A DNA stretch of 64,000 bases, taken from the NCBI GenBank assembly GCA_015075305.1, contig JABTUS010000002.1:310001-374000 (forward strand), written 5' to 3'. Within the stretch, counting starts at the first letter, position 1; each line of letters begins with the position of its first letter. A program made the translations under genes and the position numbers. The notes beneath the pieces are model-generated. The model did not search any database and was not told the DNA's origin. It saw only the letters and a program-made list of their open reading frames with translations. Shown in pieces: positions 17,464 through 24,531 of the stretch. This stretch comes from Opitutaceae bacterium (GTDB taxonomy: Bacteria > Verrucomicrobiota > Verrucomicrobiia > Opitutales > Opitutaceae).

Positions 17464-17940
17464 ATGATGAGTCTCGATTCAGCTCCCGCATCCTCCGTGG
17501 ACGCCTCCCGTCTCGCATTCGGGATCGCGGCCGCGCGCTTCAATCCGAGGCTGGTGGACGCCCTGCTTGAGCGCGCGCACGCCGAGCTGCTTCGCGCCGG
17601 AGTCCGGACGGCCCGGATTCGTGTCGAGCGCGTGCCGGGCTCGCACGAGGTTCCCTACGCCGCGCAGGCTCTCGCGCTGGCCAAAGGCGTCGACTGCGTC
17701 ATCGCGCTGGGTGTTCTCATCGGCGGGGACACCAATCACCACGAACTGGTGGGGGAGAGTGTCTCCCACGCACTCCAGCAGGTCGCGCTGCAGACACGCG
17801 TGCCGGTGATCAACGGCGTCATTGTCGCCGACACCCTGCGGCAGGCGGAGGCGCGCACGATCGGAAAAATCAACCGCGGCGTGGAGTTCGCCCACGCCGC
17901 GCTGGAAATGGCCGCGCTCCGCCGACGCCTGTCCCGCTAA
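17464..17940 (+). CDS. ribH: 6,7-dimethyl-8-ribityllumazine synthase
   Basis: 158 aa, the usual length of lumazine synthase, which joins the RibB product with the pyrimidine intermediate in the penultimate riboflavin step. Motifs are FGIAAARFNPRLVDALLERA, VPGSHEVPYAAQ and GVLIGGDTNHHELVGESV (the catalytic His region). Two adjacent ATGs occur at 17464 and 17467; the first is used. It follows ribB by 130 bases and precedes nusB by 34, the common ribH-nusB order. Confidence 0.95.
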   Translation: MMSLDSAPASSVDASRLAFGIAAARFNPRLVDALLERAHAELLRAGVRTARIRVERVPGSHEVPYAAQALALAKGVDCVIALGVLIGGDTNHHELVGESVSHALQQVALQTRVPVINGVIVADTLRQAEARTIGKINRGVEFAHAALEMAALRRRLSR

Positions 17941-17974
17941 ACCGGCCGGGACTCCCCTCGTTCTTTTCCTCTCA

Positions 17975-18421
17975 ATGAGCAAAGCCCATTTCGCCCAACG
18001 CCGTGACGGCCGGACAGCCGCACTCCAGTACCTGTTCGCGTGGAGCATGAATCCTCCGCTGAACCTTGCCGAGGACCTCCGTGTTTTCTTCGAGGGAAAG
18101 GACAAGCCGCGCGAGCACTACGCCTTCGGGGAGGAATTGATCCATGGAACCATCCAGCATCTCGCGGAGATCGACGGCTACATCCGCTCGCTCGCGCACA
18201 ACTGGGAGTTCGACCGCATAGCAAAGATCGACCTCACCATCCTGCGCCTCGCGATCTTCGAGATGAAGTTCCGCACCGACATCCCGCCCGTCGTCTCGAT
18301 CAACGAGGCCATCGATCTCTCCAAGGAATTCTCCAACGCCGACGCCAAGCGCTTCATCAACGGCATCCTGGACCGGCTGAAGGGGCAGCTCGGACGCGAC
18401 GCCCGCAAGGCCGGAGCCTGA
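17975..18421 (+). CDS. nusB: Transcription antitermination factor NusB
   Basis: 148 aa, normal for NusB, which binds boxA RNA with S10 and supports rRNA antitermination. It shows FAQRRDGRTAALQYLFAW at the N-terminus and IAKIDLTILRLAIFEMKF, then VVSINEAIDLSKEFSNADAKRFINGILD at the C-terminus, the family hallmark. It lies between ribH and ftsY, a frequent bacterial arrangement. Confidence 0.95.
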   Translation: MSKAHFAQRRDGRTAALQYLFAWSMNPPLNLAEDLRVFFEGKDKPREHYAFGEELIHGTIQHLAEIDGYIRSLAHNWEFDRIAKIDLTILRLAIFEMKFRTDIPPVVSINEAIDLSKEFSNADAKRFINGILDRLKGQLGRDARKAGA

Positions 18422-18459
18422 CAAGCCTCCCCGGCCCTCCCGCACCCTCAGCCGCCGCC

Positions 18460-19378
18460 ATGCTCGGTCTCTTCAGGAAATTCAAGGAAGGTCTCTCGAA
18501 GACCGTCGCCTCGATCACGGAAAAAACCCGGGGGTTGTTCTCGGGACACAAGATCGACGCCTCGTCCCTGGACAATCTGGAGGAGGCTCTTTACACCGCC
18601 GACTTCGGAGTCGCCACCACCGAGGAAATCCTCTCGGAGATCAAGTCCGCGTACAAAAAGGACAAGGACCTTCGCGGGCAGGAGGCCGCGCGGATCGGAG
18701 CGACCGTTCTCGAGCGCGTGCTCGCCGGCAGCGAAGGCAGGCTTCAACGCGCCGCAACATCGCCGACCACGATCGTGATGATCGGCGTGAACGGTTCCGG
18801 AAAAACAACCACCTCCGCCAAGCTGGCGTGGAAACTGAAGCAGGAGGGGGGGACCGTCACGCTCGCGCCTGCGACACGTTCGAGCCGCCGCGGTTGAACA
18901 GCTCAGGACCTGGTCGCAGCGCCTCGACCTCGAGCTGGTCGCGAGCCACACGGGTGCCGATGCCGCCGCCGTCGCCTTCGACGCCTGGCAGGCCGCGCGC
19001 GCGCGCAATCGCGACTATCTCATCGTCGACACGGCAGGCCGTCTGCACACGAAGAGCAACCTCATGGAGGAGCTCGCAAAAATCCGGCGCGTCCTCCAGC
19101 GGCACGACCCCACGGCCCCCCACCACAGCTGGCTGGTGGTCGACGGCTCGCTGGGAAGCAATTCAATCGAGCAGGCGAAGGTTTTCCACAAGGCATTCGG
19201 CCTCACCGGCCTCGTTGTCACCAAACTCGACGGCACCAGCCGCGGCGGTGCCATCGTCGGCATCTGGCGCGAACTGAAGCTGCCCATTTATTTTCTCGGA
19301 CTCGGCGAGCAGGCGGAGGATCTCCAGGTTTTCGAGATCGAAAGCTACGCCCGCGCGGTGTTTGGCATGGAACCCTGA
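18460..19378 (+). CDS. ftsY: Signal recognition particle receptor FtsY (frameshifted as read)
   Basis: SRP receptor GTPase that docks ribosome-nascent-chain complexes at the membrane. It begins MLGLFRKFKEGLSKT, has the N-domain (LDNLEEALYTADFGVATTEEIL) and G1 motif IGVNGSGKTTTSAKLA. The frame then breaks: TVTLA should continue ACDTFRAAAVEQLR, but one G near 18867 and one C near 18881 appear to be missing. The correct frame resumes with VEQLRTWSQRL and carries DTAGRLHTKSNLMEEL, TKLDGTSRGGA and GLGEQAEDL to the normal end. With both bases restored it would be about 306 aa and complete. Since ftsY is essential in bacteria, a sequence or assembly error is the best explanation. Confidence 0.9.
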
Positions 19379-19455
19379 GAATCGAGCGGCGACGGACAGG
19401 CTTCAGCCCCGGCAATCAGCCTGGAATGCGCCTCCTGCGCGCGCGCTGCGGGAAA

Positions 19456-20274
19456 TTAAATCACGTTGAGCACATCACCGACGCGCAGTGTGCCGCCCTT
19501 GGTTTCGTGGATCAGGTTCTGCGCGAAGATCACCTGCGTCGAATCCCTTGGATTGCGACGAAAGGTCGCCAGCGTGGCCAGCGGCTCCCTGCCCCGTTCA
19601 CCCGTGAGCTGATCGGTTGTTGTCATGATGCAGCGCACGCTGGGGCCGCCGGCACGAAAAACGATCTGCCCGATCTTGAATCTCGCCCAGCCATCCTCGG
19701 CAAAGGCGTCGCACCCGGAGACCACCAGGTTCGCACGAAAGCGGTCCATCGGCACCGGCTTCCCGCCCGCGGCGGTGATGCGGGCGTTGAGACTCGCAAG
19801 CGAAGCCTCGCTCAGAATCAGGAACGGAAACGCATCCGCAAACCCCACCAGGTCCCCTGCGCGCGCAACGCCTTCCCTGGACACCGGTCGGTTGAACGCC
19901 GGACCGATTCTCACCAGACCGCACGCCCGCTCCAGCACCTGCGACAGCCATGCCGCCGCCGTCGCGCCACAATCCTCCGCCTGCAGTCCCTCGCTGCGCC
20001 AGATGCTGACCGTGCGAACCGGCGCAGCGTCCTCCTTCAATGGCACGCGAATGCCGCCGTGGCCCTCCGCGGAAAGCGTCAGGTGCGTCGCATCGAGAGC
20101 TGTCGACACCCGTGCCATTTGCGGCAGCACGCGCTGCGTCAGGAACTTTCCATCGGAATCGACGACCAGAAACCGCCGGTCGCCCACCAGCCCCAAGGCG
20201 TCCACCGAAGCGGTTTGAACGGAAACACCGCGCAGTGACTTGACCGGATGGATGTGAAGCTCCTCCAGATGCAT
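19456..20274 (-). CDS. MOSC-domain protein (YcbX/mARC-like)
   Basis: 272 aa. The N-terminal MOSC beta-barrel domain starts LEELHIHPVKSLRGV with GLVGDRRFLVVD. The C-terminal MOSC domain holds FRANLVVSGCDAFAEDGWARFKIG and the Cys in SVRCIMTTTDQLTGERGREPL, matching the molybdenum-ligand Cys region of YcbX and the mitochondrial amidoxime-reducing component. It probably binds Moco and reduces N-hydroxylated compounds. The start at 20274 is chosen from the family N-terminus. It converges with ftsY. Confidence 0.85.
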   Translation of the reverse strand: MHLEELHIHPVKSLRGVSVQTASVDALGLVGDRRFLVVDSDGKFLTQRVLPQMARVSTALDATHLTLSAEGHGGIRVPLKEDAAPVRTVSIWRSEGLQAEDCGATAAAWLSQVLERACGLVRIGPAFNRPVSREGVARAGDLVGFADAFPFLILSEASLASLNARITAAGGKPVPMDRFRANLVVSGCDAFAEDGWARFKIGQIVFRAGGPSVRCIMTTTDQLTGERGREPLATLATFRRNPRDSTQVIFAQNLIHETKGGTLRVGDVLNVI

Positions 20275-20459
20275 GAGAGGCAGGATCGTCCCGTCAGCCA
20301 ATGCACGTACACACGCGCGGTCGAGCGATTTTCCAAGTTTCATGCCGCCACAATGAGCCACAGCATCAACGAGATGCACAAGCAGCGAAGAAAATTTTTT
20401 CCGCCTTCCGTAACTTTTCCGGAAGCGGCGTGTTATCTCGGCAACTCAATCAATAGCAT

Positions 20460-20690
20460 ATGAACGCTTCAAAGTTCTCACTGTTCCTCGTCGCGATCGC
20501 CCTTCTGGGCATCGGTTTCAATCTTGCAGGTGTCCTGCTCGGTTTCTTCTCGCCCCTGGCTTTCGGCGCCCTCGTCATCTCCCTGTCCCTGCTTGTCGCC
20601 GTGCGCGACTATTCGTCGCAGCGACCTGGCCTCGCGCTTGCAGACACGACTGTCCGCACTCCGCGCGCCCGCCTGCCGCTCGCCGCCTGA
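20460..20690 (+). CDS. Small membrane protein
   Basis: 76 aa with two hydrophobic segments (FLVAIALLGIGFNLAGVLLGF and LAFGALVISLSLLVAV) and a basic, Pro/Ala-rich tail. No family recognised. It is supported only by an ATG, composition and membrane character; there is no clear ribosome-binding site. Confidence 0.4.
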   Translation: MNASKFSLFLVAIALLGIGFNLAGVLLGFFSPLAFGALVISLSLLVAVRDYSSQRPGLALADTTVRTPRARLPLAA

Positions 20691-20779
20691 TCATTGGCGT
20701 CTGGCCGCATGCGTCATTGCCTTGAGGCAACCGAGACAATCATCGACAGAAGCCGCGGCGACTAAGCGTGTCGCCGCGC

Positions 20780-21005
20780 TCACTGGGCTGGTCCTGAACC
20801 CTTCTTAAGCAGAGCATCAAATCGCTTCAATGCATCTTGTAGACCCCCGATCATTGCGCAGTCGATCTCGACGTAGCCCGCCTGATCGGTAATCACGAAC
20901 CGAGGAATAGACAGACTCGCTGCCAAAACACTTGAGATGCACAAACGATTGAGCAACATGTGGCATATCGTGTCAAACCTGCGACGCGAGGGACGAGGCG
21001 ATCCC
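20780..21005 (-). pseudogene. Possible gene fragment cut by the ISAs1 element
   Basis: Minus-strand open frame ending IPRFVITDQAGYVEIDCAMIGGLQDALKRFDALLKK before a stop at 20780. It has normal protein composition and runs without a stop into the ISAs1 target duplication. With the element removed, the frame continues into 22689 and beyond. The product is not recognised. It may be the end of an older gene split by the insertion, or chance. Confidence 0.3.
20996..21005. repeat. ISAs1 target-site duplication, left copy
   Basis: aggcgatccc directly outside the CAGCGCG end; repeated at 22679-22688. Ten bases fits the ISAs1 family (8-10 bp). Confidence 0.85.
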
Positions 21006-22678
21006 CAGCGCGTATTCACGAAGGGAAGTGGCAGGAGGTGACGGTGGAGACGGCGCGTTGGTCATGGTTTTCAGCCATGGCGGCGATGAAGTCAGTGGTG
21101 GTTTGATGAGGTTTTCTGCGCCAGTGGATGAACAGGCTGTTTGCCCAGCGGTTGAAGATGGCGTGGATGCGCACGGCCCTGCGTGTGCGCAGGCGGCAGG
21201 TGTCGTCATGGCGTGAGACGTCGAGGCGTGCATGCAGTCCGTTCTCGATGCCCCAGTGCTGGATATTGGCCTTGAGCCAGTGGGCCGCAGGGCAGTTGGG
21301 CCAGTGGACGACTGGTGATCAGAGTCACCGTCTCGGATGGCTTGAGGGTGCGGTGCCGGTGGAGCCGGGCGGCTTGTGCAAGCAGGGGAAAACCGGCGGC
21401 TTCCCCGTCAAACTCGCGAGCGACAAGGGTGCGGGTGACCGGCTGGCCTTTCTCCATTGTGGTGCAGCGCACCGCCATCGGATCGTTCAGCGGGGAGAAA
21501 AAGGGGGGGAGGGATCGGGCACCGCCGCCTGCACCGTCGCGGCGAGCTGGGGCTGGTTGCCTTTGACGGTCATCAGGTAGTCGCCGCCGTGTTCGAGCAC
21601 GATCTGGCGGGCGGTCTCCGCCTGGGTGTGCAGCGCATCGATGCTGACAAGCCGCCCGTCGAGTTCGAGCCTCGAGCACAGGGTGCGCACGGCGGGTATC
21701 TCATTGGTTTTTTCAGCCACCACCTCGGTGCCCAGGAAGTGAAGGCTGGGCACGGTGACCGCGGTGACCACATTGAGTCCGCCGCTGTGCCTGGGCACCT
21801 TGCCATCGAGCACGACGATCTGCCCACTGGGCGGTGCTCCCCGCACCTGCGACTGGTGCGCGAGCAGCACCGCCTCAATCTGCTCCTCGCTCACGCGGGC
21901 GAACATCCGGCTGAATGTCGGCTGACTGGGAGCCGGATAGCCGCTCCCGGAAATGCGCCTCACACCAAGCGCGCCGCGCTGGCGCGAGGAGAGCCGGCGT
22001 GCAAACGCCGCCAGATCCTTCTGTCCCCGGGGCGCTCCGGCAAGATAGGCGCACGCGGTCAGCCCCAGCAGCGCAAAGAGCGGATACCGGCCCACACGCT
22101 GCCGGTACTCAGGCACCGCACGAAAGTGCTCCGAGAGCGACTTGAGTGCCGCGGCCTTGAGCGTGCTGCGCACCGGCACCCTGGCCTCGACCGCCGCCAG
22201 CGAGGGCTTCAGGTGCTCGGCCTGAAGGCTGCGGCGCGCGTTTCTGACCAGTTCACACACAAAAAGCCGCTTGGGCCGGTTGTGGTTTTCGTAGTAGTCG
22301 CGCCGTGTGCGTCCGTGCCCCTTGGTAAGCCCCAGCTCCGTCCAACCCGAGGCCCGGTAGACGCTGCCTTGGAAACGCTCGGGATCCACAAAGGTCTCCA
22401 CCACGAGCACCGGATGAGCGTAGCGCGCCTGCCAGTCCTCGCCAAGCCTTGCCAGTATCCGGCTGAGCACCACGGAACCCAGATTGGGCACGCTGCGTCC
22501 GGGCAATATCAGGAAGCGCACGTTGTTGGCCACCAGCGCCAGCCTCCTCCTTCTCTGCTCATCGCTCCATCCAATCCACTGCTCTCGCGCCCGCAGGTGC
22601 TGCGCGGCCGCCGCGAATATCAGCACCGCCACCCACTCACCCTGCGCATCGCTCACCGCGTAATGAATCTGCGCGCTG
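21006..22678 (-). mobile_element. ISAs1-family insertion sequence
   Basis: 1,673-bp element with ends CAGCGCG...CGCGCTG and a 10-bp target duplication (20996-21005 and 22679-22688). It carries one transposase on the minus strand. The duplication copies are identical, so the insertion is fairly recent. A solo copy of its left end is at 9957-10083. Confidence 0.9.
21016..22656 (-). pseudogene. ISAs1-family transposase with DUF4338-like N-terminus, frameshifted
   Basis: The N-terminal third (LRAREQWIGWSDEQRRRRL, FLILPG, HPVLVVETFVDPERFQGSVYRASGW, HGRTRRDYYE) resembles DUF4338, the domain of Druantia DruA. It is followed by the ISAs1 region (YRQRVGRYPLFALLGLTACAYLAGA) and the DDE core (IVVLDGKVPRHSG, VSIDALHTQAETARQI, LMTVKGNQP). 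The frame shifts near 21500 in a run of G/A and again near 21300. The true C-terminus (HWGIENGLHARLDVSRHDD) reads in a third frame to the stop at 21016. The start is GTG at 22656, inside the right end. Frameshifts may be real or indels at homopolymers. Confidence 0.85.
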
Positions 22679-22688
22679 AGGCGATCCC
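22679..22688. repeat. ISAs1 target-site duplication, right copy
   Basis: aggcgatccc, identical to 20996-21005. Confidence 0.85.
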
Positions 22689-23140
22689 CTACTGCCGTAC
22701 ATATTGTGAACCCAACATTGGCAGCACCGCACCGCTCTCATGATGTGCAACTCGATCTCTCGCCAGAAAAATTCAAATTGCTTCATCACGGAAACGAAGA
22801 TGAAGACTGCGACACGCTGCGTGCTCGCCTGCATTCCCATGATTGTCTCTACTGGAGGGACTTTTGGAACAGGGAGCAAGTTCAGAGTGTGAGGGATTCC
22901 ATTGCGAGACAGATTGACCGGGTCGGTTTTTTCTCTGGACGATGCTGTGGTTGCAGGTCGCGAAGTGAGGCGCGCCATGAGCAATCCTCCAGGTCAGCGC
23001 GATCCAGAATTGCGACATTTTGTCTTCGGTCCACGTATGCTTGATTTCTTCGCATGCTTTCTGGGCTGTAGCCTGGGTCCGCAAGCCCGGGTGTCGGATG
23101 GTGGCTTGCAGTCATCCCACAGCTGGTGCCGCATTCGCAA
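22689..23140 (+). pseudogene. Intergenic region with a possible phytanoyl-CoA dioxygenase-like remnant
   Basis: About 450 bases between the ISAs1 element and the lacI-type gene. On the plus strand, around 22815-22935, it reads LHSHDCLYWRDFWNREQVQSVRDSIARQIDRVGF, like the N-terminus of PhyH-type dioxygenases. Then, in another frame, it reads EVRRAMSNPPGQRDPELRHFVFG up to a stop at 23144. Iron-binding residues cannot be placed. It is most likely a decayed fragment. Confidence 0.3.
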
Positions 23141-24193
23141 TTAGAACTCCGATTTGTCTCCGGTGGATCTCCGGAGGTTGGTTTGCACGGGAAGAAGAAT
23201 GTGCTCGGCCTTGCGCCCTGGATTGCACAGCCGGGCCATGAGCAGGCGGTTCACCTCCTTTCCGATACGGGACCGAGGGACACCTACGCAGGAGAGCGGT
23301 GGATCGTAAAACGCTGAAACTTCATGATCGCCAGCGCCAATGACGGCGATGTCGTCCGGGATGCGCAGCTTGGCTCGCTTGATGGCATGGTAGGCGCCGA
23401 GTGCCATGCGGTCGGTCACCGCGTAGAGGGCATCGATCCGCTTGCCGGTCGAGAGAAAACGGGACATGGCCTTGAATGCGCCGAGTTCGGTGAGTTCGTC
23501 GGCGGCGATGACATGAGCTGTTTCCCCTAGTAGAGCGGCGCTGTTAGCGACGAAGCTGTCGACGCGGATAAGAGTGGTCTGGGTCAACGGATCTCCGTGC
23601 AGCACCGCAAGGCGGGAGCGCTTCTTCCCACGGACAAACACCTCGGCCGCCAGGGCACCCGCCCGAGGGTCTTCGAGGACTGACGTATAACTCGGAATCG
23701 TACGGTTCACCATGATGACGGGGTAGGTCAGGTGTGTCCTGGCGAGGTACATGTCATCCTCAGGCGTGGTGTTCGCGATGATAGCGGCGTTGAAACGATC
23801 GCCCGTGAGCAGGCCCGGGAGGTCACGCAGCCTGCCTGGGGAGAACATCTCAATCATTAACGAAAATGCACCGGGCTCGTCATCTGCGACGGCGTGCCGC
23901 AGTGTATGCATGAACTGATTGGCTACATTGAAAGGTGAACCATAGCTTGTCACAAAGGCGACGATAGGACGGTCGCCGCCACCCACGCGGCGCAGGCGGC
24001 GTGCGCCGATATTGGGCAGATAGCCCAGCTTCGCGGCTACCGCGCGAACTTTCTCCACCGTAATCAGCGAGATGCGCCGTTTGACATGTCGGTTGCTCAG
24101 CACGGCGGATACCGAGCCAACCGATACGCCCGCCTCGTTTGCAACATTCTGCAGCGTGACATTGCCCGGCAGCTGACGTTTTCCGGACTTCAT
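23141..24193 (-). CDS. LacI-family transcriptional regulator
   Basis: 350 aa. The N-terminal HTH (VTLQNVANEAGVSVGSVSAVLSNRHVKRRIS) with the hinge region (LGYLPNIGARRLRR) is followed by a periplasmic-binding-protein-like effector domain (PIVAFVTSY, DALYAVTDRMALGAYHAIKRAKLRIPDDIAVIGAGD). It is divergent from the TonB receptor gene, with a perfect 20-bp palindrome (24457-24476) between them. It most likely represses the 24532-33027 locus until a sugar ligand binds. The ligand cannot be read from sequence. Confidence 0.9.
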   Translation of the reverse strand: MKSGKRQLPGNVTLQNVANEAGVSVGSVSAVLSNRHVKRRISLITVEKVRAVAAKLGYLPNIGARRLRRVGGGDRPIVAFVTSYGSPFNVANQFMHTLRHAVADDEPGAFSLMIEMFSPGRLRDLPGLLTGDRFNAAIIANTTPEDDMYLARTHLTYPVIMVNRTIPSYTSVLEDPRAGALAAEVFVRGKKRSRLAVLHGDPLTQTTLIRVDSFVANSAALLGETAHVIAADELTELGAFKAMSRFLSTGKRIDALYAVTDRMALGAYHAIKRAKLRIPDDIAVIGAGDHEVSAFYDPPLSCVGVPRSRIGKEVNRLLMARLCNPGRKAEHILLPVQTNLRRSTGDKSEF

Positions 24194-24531
24194 GAGCTGT
24201 TGCGAGAGGATTGGAAATCCACAGCGAGCATCGTTCCTCCGAATATTGTGCTCGCAGCGTGCAGCGTCCTCAAGCCCAAAGCCCGCGTCGCCTTGGACTG
24301 GACTGATATGCGGCGATCTGATGTTGACTGGGCCGAGATGGCTCTGCCCACGCAGAATGTTCGGGTGTTTTCAGAGAGAAGATTTTATGCGGAGAACACG
24401 AAGAAGAATCATTATTTCCGCGGCCATGACGAAACAATATTGACATATTCTCAAATTTGCACAAACGTTTGTGCAATTGAGCTCGACTGTGAGTTCAGTT
24501 GGTCCCACGATAACTCTACCTCCCCTACGTT
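24194..24531. promoter_or_regulatory. Divergent control region of the lacI/TonB locus
   Basis: 338 bases. It contains a TTGACA box at 24440-24445 pointing toward the TonB gene, the operator-like palindrome at 24457-24476 beginning 11 bases after that box, and about 55 bases of leader. An open frame crosses it on the plus strand, but it overlaps the start of the lacI gene and shows no recognisable family. Confidence 0.5.
24457..24476. promoter_or_regulatory. LacI-type operator palindrome
   Basis: TTGCACAAACGTTTGTGCAA, a perfect 20-bp inverted repeat with the central CG typical of LacI/GalR operators. It overlaps the expected -10 region downstream of TTGACA (24440), so a bound repressor would block the TonB-locus promoter. 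Confidence 0.75.

Noticed and set aside
21457-22743. 428-codon open frame on the plus strand
   Set aside because: Opposite strand of the ISAs1 transposase, with no recognisable motif.
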